Shown: positions 19,976-34,100, counted from the stretch's first letter. The stretch: 64,000 bases of DNA from Aedes albopictus (GCF_035046485.1 NC_085137.1:129584703-129648702), one strand, 5' to 3'. Made by a program: numbers and translations. The notes: generated by a model not told the origin, from the letters alone.

Positions 19976-20150
19976 GGATTAGGGAGGAGTATTAGAATAA
20001 GCAATTGAAGTAGTCGGTGATTATCCGTGCCGCTACTGTCAGAAATAAAATTTTCATTCTTGTGTAACCTTTAACCTTTAACTAAACCACACGCGTTTCA
20101 CTCTGCAATAATATTTGAGTGAACATTACGCAAATTGGGGTAGATAAAAC

Positions 20151-20561
20151 CTGAGACGAGACTCGCGAAGACGGTCTTCCTTTTCTCCACTTTATTATTT
20201 TTTCTTCTTCCTATCTGTGTTGACATTATGTTTTGGGCTGGTGGTTTAAACACGAACGTGACCGCATCACCTCACATGCAGTGTGACTGAATCCCATGTA
20301 TGCACAAAATCATGTTGAGGTGAAATTTTGCATCGCCAACAATCGCCAAGCGAAGTAATCATTGGAATATTTTGTTTTCAATTTATTTTTGACAGTACAG
20401 GAGAAGAAAATGCTGCTCGGAGTGAATTTTGGCTTCAGATTTTATCTCGGATAGCAATACTTTACTCCTTTTAGGTAACGTAATCAAACGGGCTACAACT
20501 GACAGCTCAGTTGGACTGCACTTGACGTTGCTTTTTTTCCTCTTCGCGAGTCTCGTCTCAG
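20151..20561. mobile_element. 411-bp TIR element with 8-bp target duplication
   Basis: The termini CTGAGACGAGACTCGCGAAG (20151-20170) and its exact complement (20542-20561) are flanked by GATAAAAC on both sides (20143-20150, 20562-20569). The 8-bp duplication fits hAT or P-type transposons. No coding sequence. The pre-insertion target (TTTGAGTGAACATTACGCAA, then ATAAAACTCAT) is itself a repeat found again near 35980-36023. Confidence 0.9.
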
Positions 20562-20597
20562 GATAAAACTCATTTTTGAAAAAAGTTCACAACCTTA

Positions 20598-20805
20598 TTT
20601 ATGGGTAATCCTAATTAGGATAAATACTTATGACACACATGTGATACAAGAATCACTGTACAATTGCGCTTGAAATGAGTGCCATACTGGAAATTCTCTC
20701 AGTTCAAGTCAGTCTTGTTAGAATTTTCTTGACCGTTGTACAGGAATCACACTCGTATCACATGTCTGTCTGGGGTATAACCAGGATCCTAACCCATATA
20801 TGGGT
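20598..20805. mobile_element. Imperfect palindromic MITE
   Basis: The left TATGGGTAATCCTAATTAGG and the right complement TATGGGTTAGGATCCTGG agree loosely. The symmetry is better at CATGTGATAC / GTATCACATG and ACTGTACAA / TTGTACAGG. Ends and target duplication are not resolved. Confidence 0.55.
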
Positions 20806-20964
20806 TCCCCCAGTATGTGCACTTTTTGGAAAATAGGTAAGCTGGTCTTAGCGTGAAGGGCGTCATGGATTACTTGATGCCAACAGTTCTGAACGTATTT
20901 ATGCTGGCCTGCTTACTCTCACAAAAAATTGACGTTTGAGCGGAGCGGCACTAATCAATAATGG

Positions 20965-21288
20965 TTACTTTTTCAAAACGACGTATAATACACGCAAATC
21001 CTATGTTGATACAGTAGACGTTCGGTCGGTGCAAACGGTTTAACTGGAATGCTTTTTAACTGCAAGTCCGGTAAGTGCAACAAATTTGCAGTTATCGCAC
21101 CGCCAAACGTCAAAATGGTGCGCCATGTTAGCCCTAATGAACATTCGAATGAATTTTTCGTTCATTTTACATCAATTGATGGCTTGTTGACACTGTCAGA
21201 CGTTGCAGTTATCGAATTTTGTTCGCTAACTGAAACGTAAACATGTTGCAGTTATCGAACGTCTACTGTACGTCGTTTTGAAAAAGTA
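20965..21288. mobile_element. Short palindrome TTACTTTTTCAAAACGACGTA hosting a MITE
   Basis: TACTTTTTCAAAACGACGTA at 20966-20985 and its complement at 21269-21288 bracket the pogo-like MITE at 21012-21268, so the latter inserted next to one arm of an older palindrome. Confidence 0.65.
21012..21268. mobile_element. TA-target MITE 'CAGTAGACGTTCG', copy 2 (inverted)
   Basis: Same family as 17742-17999 but in the opposite orientation, flanked by TA at 21010-21011 and 21269-21270. The frame 21049-21240 is the shared element sequence. Confidence 0.9.
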
Positions 21289-21419
21289 TTATTATTAATG
21301 TCATTCGATGTTATGAAAACGAATACGACAGTTTTTTTTTCTGAGTGCATTACTCACACTTACTCATCCATCCATTTTTCCCACACAGGGCTTCCAAAAA
21401 GTAACGCTGTGTAACGCAT

Positions 21420-22062
21420 GCGACCCGTCAAAGTGACAGCTGATGTTGTCACCCTCTTTTCGCTTTGTTTGTTTGTCGCGTTGGGAGGGAGTGAGTGCTG
21501 CGAGCGAAGGCCAAACCGATCACCATCCCCACACAGTCGTCAAGTTCTCGCAGGTCAGTCAGTGCAGACAAAGGACGGAAAAAAGTTTCTACTGTGCGTG
21601 GTGTCCCCTCCTCAGAGCCAGCAGAGAGCATAATCTCGTCATCTTTTAGCCCGCAGCGACATCCATCTGTCGTCGAATCCGCATCGTAATTTGTCGAAAT
21701 CGGTGGAAAAAGTGTTCGATTCGGTTGGTTTGTGGTTCTAACGGAACGCAGTGGACGGCTTTGGTGTTGTCCTTCGGAAGGTGACACCAGGTTGGGACAG
21801 TTTTCAGGGAACAGACGGGACTGTTCATCAGGTTTGGTGCGGGAGGTCATTGGCAGAGGGAAAGAGACAGAGAGAAAGAAGCCAAGCAGGGTGAACGAGA
21901 AGCACGAAGAAAGTTAATCGCCCTTCCGTCATCGTCGTCGTCGTCGTCAACATCAAGAGGAAAGTTTTCTTTTTCTGGTTCCTCCAACAAGCCCGAAGGG
22001 GGACAGTTTCGAGGGTGTCCACGGCAGCAACAGCGGGGACAGCTTTAGACGCAGGAACTAAG
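21420..22062 (+). promoter_or_regulatory. Promoter region and 5' UTR of the MEMO1-like gene
   Basis: Composition changes sharply here to GC-rich, repeat-free sequence just before the MEMO1 start codon. GGTCAGTCAGTGCAGAC at 21553-21569 contains an arthropod initiator-like TCAGT and is the best candidate start site. The run CGTCGTCGTCGTCGTC near 21930 is a simple trinucleotide repeat in the presumed leader. No TATA box is evident. Several short upstream ATGs (for example 21418, 21732) open frames of 60-70 codons that end before the main ATG. The leader would be about 500 nt. Confidence 0.6.
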
Positions 22063-22111
22063 ATGACCTATCGAGAGGCTTCCCACGCCGGGAGTTGGTA
22101 CACGGATTCAG
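22063..22111 (+). CDS. Memo1: MEMO1 coding exon 1
   Basis: The start codon lies in AAG-ATG-ACC and gives [16 protein letters not shown] plus one base. The donor G|GTAAGGATG is strong. [10 protein letters not shown] is the conserved N terminus of the family, which fixes this ATG as the start. Confidence 0.96.
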
Positions 22112-25100
22112 GTAAGGATGAGGAATGTTTGCTATGGGAACTAATAAACTTTACCCTTTTGTGTCAGCTTGTCAGGTTTTAATTACTAATTAGGTACTTC
22201 TTGGAAAGTGTTTTTTTTTTTTGTAGACGACGTTTTACGTGTTTCCTTGTTCTCGTCAACAATGTTGGCCTGCAAGGGCATGCAGCGCAGTTGTCGAATC
22301 TAAGTAAAAAGGGTAAAACGGTTATTACTCATGATTATGTATAATCACATTTAATCTTCTGTCTCTCATAGAAACAAAAGTCTAATTTTATTATATTGTA
22401 GAGGCTCCGTTTCATTTACTTAGAGCTTTGATTAGTTGACAACCGATTTGAAATTTATTTATTTACCTTTATATTTAACTTTTCGTATACCTATAATCAC
22501 AATTATTTTTATGTATTTTGAATAATTTTAAAACAACGTTCCTCGGGGTCTCCAGTTAGCCTAGTGGTTAAGGCTATGGATCGCCAATCCGGAGACGGCG
22601 GGTTCAATTCCCGATCCGGTCGGGAAATTTTTCTCAACTCCCTGGGCATAGTGTATCATTGTGCTTGCCTTACAATATACAAATTCATGCAATGGCAGGC
22701 AAAGGAAGCCCTTCAATTAATAACTGTGGAAGTGCGCAAAGAACACTAAGTTGAAGCGAGGCAGGCCAAGTCCCAGTGCGGACGTAGAGCCAGAAAGAAG
22801 AAGAAGAACGTTCCTCGGGATATTTTAAATCTTCTAGGAGTCCTACGGGAAATTTCTCAAAGGGTTGCTTAAAAGAGTTCGTCCATAAATTATTTCACGA
22901 GTGCCTCTAGGAATTCTTTCAGTACCTAGTTCATTTTGATTTTTATCAGGTTTCTTTATAAGCAGCTCCTTTCTATTTTTTTCAAGCAGTTCCTCTGGTA
23001 TTACACGGGTATTTCTGGGCATTTATAAACACGTTGCTCCCGGAAATCTTCAAAGCACTTCCTCTAAAATTTGCTTTGGAAAATGTTATAGGAGCTCCTT
23101 CAGAAATTGCGTTACAAGTGTCTGTAGGATTTTCTTCAGAAGTTCCACTAAATTTTTACCAGGAGATCCCCAGGGAATATTCCCAGCAGTTTTTTTTTTT
23201 GTTTTCAGTAGCTCCCAAGAGGGAGCTATGGCACGAGTACAACCGGGAGCTCTTGCAGGGATTCCTTAGGAAATTCTTCTGTGAATTCATACGCTAATTT
23301 TACTCCCTGGGCTTGGATTATATCTTCCAGGAAGCTTTGATTTTAGGCATGTGGACGATGTGCTTTGCAGTAGTGATTGGAATAGCTGAATGTATAATCA
23401 ATGGCAAACAATTCTGTGAAAATCAGATCTTCAAGTCATCTGATATAGTTATACTGATCATGATGCTGCATAGTATATCGAACATTTGTCGAAGTCATTT
23501 ATGTGCCGGGTAAATATAATTCCAAGTTGGTGAGAATATTACAAACTGAGGGAGGGTAATAGGCCCAGTCAGACCCCTGAATGGGCAATGTGGGTTAGTG
23601 TATGGGAATGCCATTGAAGGTTTGTAATATTCTCCGAGGCTTTCGAAATTCAACAGGGCGCGCCCCCGGGTTGCGGATAGGGGGAAAAGGGAGATTTTCG
23701 CATTTGTACTGTAATCAGCCAATGTGATATTATCTCCTATGGTGTTGTAGTGCGAATGAATGATCTCAATCTATGAGAATTCGAACCTTGTAATGTATTG
23801 TTTATTAACTTCAATTTTCTAAGCTTGACAAGGTTTTGAAGACAAACATGAGATGAGAGAATTGCCTAATACCGTCTACCCCCGTTGGTTTGAACGACAC
23901 CTCATGCAAACCAACGGGGTTCATTTTTAGTTTGAACTTCTAGCAACCATGTGGGCGACGGAAAAACACATTGCTGGCAGCCTTATTTGATGCTTTGTTT
24001 TGAATCTCCGTTCCGTTTCACCCCGTTCCGTTACCAGAATGACGTTTGAGCCATTTTTAATTTGAACGATGTGCAGATTAGAGGGGGTCAAATTAAAAAG
24101 TGTTCAGATTAGATGCGGTCAAACCAACGGGGGTAGACGGTAGGAAAGTCACATCAACAAAGCTTTTACATATGCAAATGCTATTCATGGGGTCATGCCT
24201 AGCATTTAATATGTATGGCAATGACTGGTTCTTACCTAGCAGGGGTACTACAAGACCACGCGGACAATTCGATTAACCTTTCGTAACTCGCGCGGTTGCC
24301 TACCTGCGTCAGCACCACGCTAATGCTGAGTACAAAAAGCGAGGTTTTTTCAACGTGTTGTACAAAATACAACAGCGCGATCGCTCGAGGGTTAAAGGCT
24401 TAATTGGGAATGATATATTTTCCAGAACTGAAGAGACATATTTTCCGGGGTGACTGGCGAGTCGGAGAGGGTAGAAGATTCCGTTTGTTATAATTGACAA
24501 AATAAACAGTCGGGCGCTTTTTCTTTCTATGACTTGCTTGGCATTTTGTGGATTATTGTTTTTTTTTTTGGTTTTGGAAGGTATGCGATTCACTATTGAG
24601 CCCTAAAATTATTTTGCATCTGAATAGCATTGATATTGTCAAGTCTGTACCAACACCCTAATCCCACACCAAAATACCCTTTTCCTATCCCATGGCGTTT
24701 ATGTGGTCAGCAAAGACTATTCAGCCATTACCCTTCCTTATCATCGGCTTTGGACTGACTTGCGCTCTCATTGCCCCACCAAATGCTGCAAAATGAAAAT
24801 GAAAATGAATTCATACGCTAATTTTGCTAGGAGTTCTTCCATGAATTTTGCAACAGCTTCTCTGAGAATTCTTCCAGGAAACACCGAAAATTATTCCAAG
24901 AATTCTTTAAGGAGTTTCTGTAGGATTTTTTATTTTAAGAGTTCCTTCAGGAATTCTTTTAGAATTCTCCGGATATTATCAGGGATTTCTCTAAGAATTA
25001 TTTTTGCGCTTCCTCCCTAAATTTTGAAGCAGTAGCTGCTGTAATTATTTCATGATTTCCTCTGGGTATTCTTGCAGGGTTTTCCCCGCGATTTCTACGA

Positions 25101-28100
25101 ATTCTTCCGGGATTTTTCTAGGAGTTTTCCGCAAAATCTAACAGGAATTCCTCAAGCAATTCTTCAAGTAGTTGTTCCTTCTGTTCTACAGTTTTCTTCG
25201 GGAACTTTACCAAAAGTTCCTCTGAGTATTCTTACACGAGTTTTTACTGCTATTTTTTCCGGGAATCCAACCTTCGAAACTTTCTTCAGGAATCGTTATT
25301 TTTGCACGAGTGCCTCCAAGATTTCTTGCAGCAGTTTATTTTTAAGTGTTTTTAGCAGTGTCTCCATGATTTTCCGGAATTCTTGCAGTGATTTCTCCGG
25401 AAAGCCTAGTAGGAAGTGTTTTTTTTTTCGGGAATACTTTTATGAGTTCTACCAAGAACTCCTTTAAGAGCGCCTCCTTAAATTCCTTCAGAATTTCCTC
25501 TCATGTTTGACCAAAAGTTCCCCTCAGAAGTCTCCCCTATGTTGTTTAAGTAGTGCCTCCGGAAATTACTACACGAGTTCCTCAAGGGGTTCCATTGAGT
25601 TTTTTCGGCTTTTTTCAGTTCCTCCGCGGTATTCACCAAAAGTTCCACTGGGAACTCTTACTGGGGTTCTTAAGAATATTCCATCAGGAGTTCATTCGTT
25701 GTTTGTTCCAGTAGTTCCTCCAGAAATTCTTTAACGAGTTACTTCAGGAATTCCTCCAGGAATCTTGCTGGGAATTTTTACAGGGATTCCTTCCAATATT
25801 CTTCAAGGGATTCTTTAGGGGATTTTTCCCAGGAGTTTTCCGCTGCTTTTTTTTTTTTACTTTTAGAAGTTCTTCCACAGTCCCTCATCCAAGAATGCCA
25901 TCGGGATTACTCAAGGTATCCTTTCCGAAGTTTCTCTGTTTTTAGGTGTTACTCTAAGCTTCTTCAAAAATATTTTTTTTCTGTATTTTCCTCTGAAAAT
26001 TTAACCAGAAGTTCCACTGGAAATTTTTCTATGCATATGTCCGAAAATTCTTGCCGGGATTCCTCCGAAAAGTTTTCCAGAGTTAGTTCCGAGAATTTTG
26101 CCAGAAGTGCTTATGGGAACTTCCCTGCCAAGGGTTCCTCCGGGAATTCCTCCAAAAGTTGCACTGGATTTTTTTTTTCAGGGAAATCTTCCAGGAATCG
26201 GACGTGATCTAGCCTATCTATAGTACAGTACAGAAGGAACTTCTGGTGGAATCCCTGGACGAGTTTCTGATGATATTTGCACAAGAACTTCTAGAGGAAT
26301 TCTCCCCTGTCCTTCGATTCAGAAAGGGGTATAAGCGCGTCCTGCCAACTTGGTAGAGGCAGATTTTTTGTGTGAACAAGTTGCAAATGGACATTCAAAA
26401 GTACCTGAACGAAAAATGCTGCTTGTGAGGATCACTGGAAGGTCGGATGGAAGATCATTCTTTTTTAAGGTGATACGGGACGCCGTGTTATTTTTCCTAT
26501 TTTCTCTATTTCTAACAATTTGCCTCGCGATTTTGAAGAGGGTAATCTTCATTTATATCGCACTGAAGATGCTGAAAAACAATCAGCATATGCACTGCAA
26601 GTGAGCATACAAAATGATAGGTTTTTGTTGCAAAATATGAAGTAGAATCTGAGATTACCATCTTAGTAGCAACAGAGCAATGGCGAATATTTCCTCGACC
26701 GTCCCGTTCGTCCTTAATACACGTATTCGTACTTTTTTTACGCGTTCGTTCTGCTTACGTTTTATTTACCATGAGTTTGATGAGCGCTGCAAGCCAGCAG
26801 GGATGATCTCCTCATCTGCACCCGTTGAACCATTCTGAATGACCGTCGTGATAGTATCACCAAAAGCATTAATATTACCTTTCCTCTCCTTTCATGTACC
26901 GTGCGAGCACCATATTATAGACAGCTCCATATTCTGAACAGTCGGCTAACGCAAAATAGATTTTCCTTTTATGAAGCATATATTGAATCGAGAGTTGAGG
27001 TGTTAATTTTATAAAGCCCCTCTATTATCCAATCGTTACAAAACATATCGTTTTTGACTGAACTGCGAACGTAGAGAATGTGTTTTTACATAGTAAGTAA
27101 CACTATGTGTTCAGAATTAGGACCACGGCTTCTTATGGTGTCCATAATTAGGAACACGTCGTCCACAAACAAAAATATATCTAGTTCAGAGACTGGAAGT
27201 TATTATGAGATTTAATTTATTTTATACATTTAGCTAGACAACAAACACACTTGATGGTAATGTGAAGCATTGTCTCTAGCAACAAGAACTTTCATTTATT
27301 TTAGTGTTTGTTATGAGATTCCATTAACCGTTCAGAATATGGGTACCGCACGGTACCTCAACTTCAACAATGCAATGTATCGAGCCTTGATTTCTGGCAA
27401 AGCATCACAACATGAAGCCAGGATGAGCCCAAAACTAACACTGAAACAACTGCGCAAGTATTACATATAAAATGTTCACTGATTACCCTTAAAATCAGCC
27501 TAAAGGTAAATATAATTATTAACGCATTTTATCCACAGCTCAACACACCAAATTAATCTCCCACCTTCCCCAATCTCTTAAGTCACGCAAAACTTAAAAA
27601 CAAATGCCTTTTCCCAAATCGCACCGTGTTTTGTGGACGAGCATAAACACTTTTGATCTGCACATATTGAAATGTTGGAAACGAAAGTCCAGAATTTAAT
27701 AATGATGATAGTTTCAAAGCTAAAGTGTGATCAATATATATATAGACGCATTTTTTGATACCAATGTAACTTGGCACGACGAAAACTAGTTACTTCTTTG
27801 GGACTTGCTGTGTTTTTTGTAAGACAAAGTCGACATTTCGACGTTTTTGAATGTTGATATTACATGAAGAACGAGAGACTATGACATACATCTATAGAAA
27901 ATAAGGCCTGTACTCTTTATGCTTGTGGACGAAAGACGACTTTTTATCGTAAAAAGTACAGTATAAAAACGCGTATCTTCTAAAACCCAAATTAAAAACA
28001 TAACAACTATCTAACATTCTACTTCGACTTACCCAATAGTCTGGTAACAAATATCGAACAAAATAAGATAATACAGTATACCAGAAATTAAAAAGTCTTG

Positions 28101-31100
28101 ACAAGTATACGACAACTGACGACAAAAGAAGAAAAAAAACGGACCATACCACAAAAACAAACAAAAAGACAAGTACGAATTGTGTGTCTAGAACACGACA
28201 TAGACAAATCCTGATAAATGACTACTTCAAGACTGACTGACGAATTGAAAATTTTCCAATCTCCTACCGTAACTTTCTGAGTCAGTTTGCAACAGTGTCT
28301 TAATGGATGTCGTACGTCTGGTAAACTGCTTCTGAAAGATTACGTATTCTGTTCTATCTTCAGGTCTAGTGTAAAGGTTTCGACTCTATTCAGAGTGCAG
28401 CTAGAAACCTAGAAAAAAAAAGAACTTCTAGAAGAATTCTCAAAGAAACACCAGAGGAACTGCAGGAGGAATTGCCAGAGTAATTCTCAAAGGATCTATT
28501 GGAATTCCTAGATACATTTCCGGAAAAGCTCGTGGAGGTATTTCCGTATTTTTTCTGGGGAAATGACCGGAAGAACTGCTGAAAAAATTCCCAGGAGAAC
28601 AAATCTCTTTTTTAACTCCTGGTAAACTCCCAGCTCCTGGGGGAAGTCCAGCTGGAACTCCTGGAGAACTCCCAGGTGGAACTCCTTGTAAGAAACTAGG
28701 TGAAATTCAGCTCAGGGGGAAATTCCGGATGGAACTGCTGGAGAAATCCCAGGTGGAATTTCAGTTGGAACTGCCGCAAGAAACCTAGGTTGTTCCATTG
28801 TAACAATCAAGGTAAAATTCCAAGTGAAACCCTTGGAGTAATCCGAGGTGAAACCTGGAACCCCTAGACAAACCCTGGTTTGGATTTTTCAGATAACTAT
28901 CGAAAATGGTGACATGTATGTACCACGAGCTATCTTCAACACCTCCAGGAATATGATTTGTCACGAAGGAGGTATATTTTAAATTTGGATATAATTGAGA
29001 AGGAGGTATATTTTAAATTTGGATATAATGACAGGTGAATGTATCTTTCGTGATTTTTAAAGAGGAAACAAACAGCGATGCTAGAGTGCAGAATTTGGTC
29101 TATTATTATAGCTGTATAGCTGTTATGAATTTGATAAAAAAAAAACAAAGATCCCCGCTGAAAACAACCACAAATTTATACGAGGCACTTTCAAATTAGA
29201 TCACCTATATGTTCTGAATAATAAATCATTAGAAAAAGCTCAGAACTGACAAATCGTGGGCTTCCTTCTTTCGACGTTTTTCTGAAATTTTCGGAGTCCA
29301 TTAGAAAGACATTTTCGGTCTTATACTTAAGAATACGGCTTTCTGTAGGTATTCTGAAAAGAATTCCTTCAAGGTACTTCAAATTCCACAAACAATCTAG
29401 AAAGGAATTCCCAAAGGAACTCTAGTGGGAATTCCCAGAGAAACTTCGGAAAGAATAACCTGAGGTTCCTTGAAATTCATTTCCGGAGGCACTCTTTTAT
29501 GAATTCTTGAACGAATTAACGGGAATACTCTTTGATGCACTCACAAACATTTGGAGGCGTTCTTGATTAGTTATACAGTCCTGATAAGAATTTTCGAATT
29601 AATTATGTAGAAATTCTAAAAAAACTCTGAGAGAAGTTCCCATTGGTTCTTTGGAAAATATTATACTTCAGGAAAAATTTCCGGAAGCACTTCAGGAGGG
29701 ATCTCCGCTGATACTCTCTAAAGAATGTTTGGATCTGCTCATAGAGAAAATTCCGCAGATACTCTAAATTCCCTAAGCAATTCAGTGGTAAATTCCTGAA
29801 GTAATTCTGATAGAAGTTCTTAAAATTATTCAAGAAGAATTCCCGGAGGTACACTGACGTATCGCTGAAGATGTTACGGACAGAATATCCAGAGGAAAAT
29901 AATTCACTAAACATTTTCCATAGAAATTCTGTGTGGAATTCTTCGTGGTGCTCTGGGAGTAATTTCGGAAGAGATTCTGGGAAATATTCCGGCAGGTACT
30001 TCGGGTGGTGCTCCCGGAAATATTAAGAATTACTAGAGGTTCTCTGAGAGAATATTGTGGCAGAAATTCCGGCGGAACTCAAAATTCCAAAAGCAATTCT
30101 GGTAGATATCCTGCGAGGACTTTAGCAAGGGCTTCAGGAGGAATTCCCGATTAGTGGTTAGAAAGAGTTTGCGGAGATACTCTTACTCTCTCAGGAGAAA
30201 TTTCCGTAGATACTCTTGGGGTTTCTCCTGGAGATATTCAGAGAGGAATTCTTGGATAGTTCATTTGAAAGTTCATCCAAGAATTCCACCTGGATATTCT
30301 CAGAATATATCCAAGTGGGATTGCTAAAAATATTCTGAGAAGAATTTTCGGAGTTACTTTAGGGATTTATCTGAAGAATCATCACAAAGGTTAAGATCAA
30401 TGCTGTATACCTCCAAACATGTATCCATGTTTCTCTGGACATTTCAGATGATATTTCTTCTTAAGTAGGTACATTGAAATTCCTTTTGCCATTCACATTC
30501 ATCCAGAAATACTTGAAGTTTCTCCTGGAACACTTTTACGGACTCTGAAATTCGAAGTTCATCTTGAGATTTTCCGGAGAATTCCATGAGAAATTTATCC
30601 AGGAACTGCTAAAGGAAATTATCTACGGATTTCTCCATAAAAAAAAATGCTCCAATGCTCTTTGCAATCAATTCAAAGAAATGTTCAGAAAAAATGTTCA
30701 GAAATACATGTAGACTATACTTCGGGGATTCTGTTGATACTTATTTCATGGATACTATAGTTATTTTATAGGAGTTATATTCAATCCTGATTGAGAAACA
30801 GTTGCTCATTTTATAGAGAAAGTTGTGAATATATTTTCAAGTCAATTTTACCGAAAACACCTTTAAAATTACAGGAAAGCTTTCTGTAGCAATTTCAAGG
30901 AAAGTCCTATTATTGTTAGGGATTCCCGAAATGCTTGGAGATACTTCTGTAGGAGTTGCATGTGGAACTACTGGAGTAATTCTCGGATGAACACCTGAAA
31001 CAGTTCCTGGAAAAACTCACATCAGAACTCCGGGATAAACTTCCCTTAATAATGCCCGGAGAAACTCCTGGAAAAAAATACGTAGGAACTTTTGGGGGGA

Positions 31101-34100
31101 TTCCCGGAGGAACATCTGCATAACATAATAAGGAACATAATCTCATATAGGTACCCCTAAGGAATTTCTGAAGAAATTCCTGGAGAAATCCCCAGAAGGA
31201 ACTTTGAGGAATTCATAAACGACATTCGTGGAAGAAATCCCTAAAAGAACCTATGATGATCTTGTTTTAACGATAGCGTTGATTGATACGGTGGACACTA
31301 CGTGTCCGAGAGTGAGTTCCGAACTGACTCCATCAAATTTCAGCTGACTTCAAAAGAACACAAAAACCTCCGCTAATCTGCCTTTCTCCAAACACAGTTC
31401 CATAGCAGAAAATTAACCTGAATTATTCTGTACGTATTAGTTCCGTAAGTCTCAAGATGGGTTCATTTAAGCTCCAGAAGACAGACAAAGGGTTGACAAA
31501 TTTCCCCTCTGCTTGCCGCTACGCTTCTGTATCATATGCATTTTTAACATGTTCCCTTTTCTCACGTTCTTTCAATTTTGTTACAGGTTCCGAACTGAAT
31601 CGCCAATTGTCCAAGTGGTTGGATGACGCTGATTTGACTTTCGGCCCGGCCCGTGCAATTATCGCCCCGTAATTATTTTCCCATTCTTTTTCGTCGTCGC
31701 GCCGTTCGCCCTCGGGGTCGGCGGGCGACAAAGGATCTTCTGGGCGAATATTAATTCTTTGGATTTTTTTTCTCTTCAACGCAGGCACGCCGGTTACCGT
31801 TACTGTGGAGCATGTGGCGCTTGGGCCTACCGACAAATTAGTCCAGCTGTTGTGTAAGTAGCTTCAATTTTTAAGTTTCTCCTTGCAATTTTCGAATTCA
31901 TCATTCCTCGTGCTTCACATTGTAGGAAGCGGGTCTTTATTCTGGGTCCATCGCATCACGTCCGGTTATCGCGATGTGCCCTGTCGGCGGCCCAGTACTG
32001 TCGCACTCCTCTGTATGACCTCAAAGTCGATCAGGAGATCAATGCCGAGCTGGAGGCTACCGGACATTTCAAGTGGATGGATCAGAAGACGGATGAAGAC
32101 GAGCACAGCATCGAGATGCATCTTCCCTATGTGGCCAAAGTGATGGAAGAGTAAGTAGATGGATGCGAATGCGAATGCGCTATAGGGCTGCGTGGGGGTT
32201 GTGGGCCTATTACTGATAGGATCAACCAGAAAACAAAATATTGCGACACCATGCGGTTAAAGTTTTATCCGGTATCAGAAGGTAGGCTCCAGAGGTAATT
32301 ATCCTCCATTTAGGACATGCATGCCAGCCTATTTCATGATCTATCTGACGTAGGAGGGATTGGGATTGGGACACATAGGGAAACAGGATAATATATCCTA
32401 GAAGATAGCATTACCGCATAAGCGTAACCACAATTGAGGGGCCCAGATGCAAAGGGGAGTAAGTGACCATTTTGTCGATTTTGAACTGAGCATATCTTAA
32501 AACTCTTCAGATTTCAAGCTTTTAGGAACTTTTTTAAGATTGTTTTAACAGTTATTAGAAAAATTACAATAAATCGGAGAAAATTGGGTCGACACGGAGA
32601 AACTAAAAACTCAAAATTAGGTACTTACAAACTCAATTTTGAGTTCTTTTTCATCTCCCTTTTCATGCGCTCTTTCTATTGTTGTGAAGAGAGCAACAGC
32701 CCAACTTTTGCAGTTCGAGTGCGTCAACTCAACAGTCTCTAGCACAGTACTCAAATTTGAGTGAATTTAACCTAGTCGAAATTTTGGTTGAATGAAAAAA
32801 AAAACTTAAAATTAGATGAGTTTTGGCCACTTACCTTTGCTTCTAAGATACCCCCCTCCCATTTGGTTCAATCAGTATTCAATAGCAGCCTGGCTATATG
32901 AACCGAAGTGTATTGGTATGGGCACCAGTACCAGCTCGTAAATGCAAAAAATGCTTCTTGTTTAGGATGAGTGTGTACTGAAGTAATGCCATTAAGTACA
33001 TCCTTGACACCACACAAGCCAGTATTGGTCGAATAACCGTTGTGTAAAGACCCCGTTTTATCAAAATTTCGCCATACAAACATTCTTGGATCTCAATGTG
33101 TGACACCTCAAGCTATGAATCAATGATAACTACAACGTATACTTTACCTATTCAGCAGGGATGCCAGATGTTTTTTTGAAAAATCTGTATCATTTTTTTT
33201 TTTTCAAAAATCTGTATCCCATACAAAAATTGGGTGATAAATCTGTATCCCATACAAAAAAATAGCTCCTCTAGCTAAAAAATCTGTATTTCATATAAAT
33301 CGAAATCTGTACGGATGCTAAATAATCTGTATAATACAGATAAATCTGTATATATGGCATCCCTGCTATTCAGTCATATTGATATCAGAATCGAAGAGAC
33401 GCAAAGATCGAACGTCATTACGATTCTTCCTTTCCGTAAAAAGGAAAAATAGATGTTTTACTCGGAATTACCGAGAGGCCATATACTGCTGTGAATCGAA
33501 TACCTGTCCCATATGCATAGGAAATCCAGCAAACATGGGACTGAAATGCGATTCGCGGCAGTATAGGCGACACCAACCCACAACTACCTGAATGGCGCTT
33601 TCCATCAGATCAAAAATGATTCTGATGCGCATACCAACTAACGAGGTTAGGTTAGGAAGTCGTCGGCAAAACCACAAGAAGGAAAACCGCTATTGAGTTG
33701 CCTCAATAGCGTATCTGCTACGAAATTCCACAAAAGTGGAGATAAGTCTCTTTTAAGGGCATCTACAAACACCCGATTCTAAATTGCCACTTGACGTTAT
33801 GTCCAGTCCAACTGGAAATCTTTGGATATATACCGGAACCGGAGTCATGGTCTGGCTTTCAATACTACATCGAATGACACTTGCCAAAGCGTCCGAAAAA
33901 GCCGTCAAGTGTAAAGCTACCAGGCAACGCTCGCAAGGTCAGGAAGTTGTTAACCCCGAGAGTGAAGAGCAATGATGCCGGCAAGTCGGGCCTCGACCAG
34001 CTGTCCTGGAGAAAGATGGGTCGTATGGAAAGAATCATCGAGGAGCTCTTTCCGCGTCGTGATTCGAATCCTTGGCCTCCTTTCGTAGGATCGCCGGAGC

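Larger units (their letters stand above)
22112..31586 (+). other. MEMO1 intron 1
   Basis: A 9475-bp intron. It contains a Feilai SINE, two long fields of degenerate GGAATTCC-type repeats in opposite orientation, and two TIR elements. It ends in a pyrimidine-rich TTTCAATTTTGTTACAG acceptor. No nested gene is supported. Confidence 0.9.

Noticed and set aside
21449..21850. 133-codon minus-strand frame opposite the MEMO1 leader
   Set aside because: GC-rich leader sequence keeps several frames open; no motif, no splice support, and it is antisense to a clear 5' UTR.
24703..25734. Several 75-131 codon frames
   Set aside because: Translations of the degenerate GGAATTCC repeat, with repetitive Ser/Phe/Pro content.
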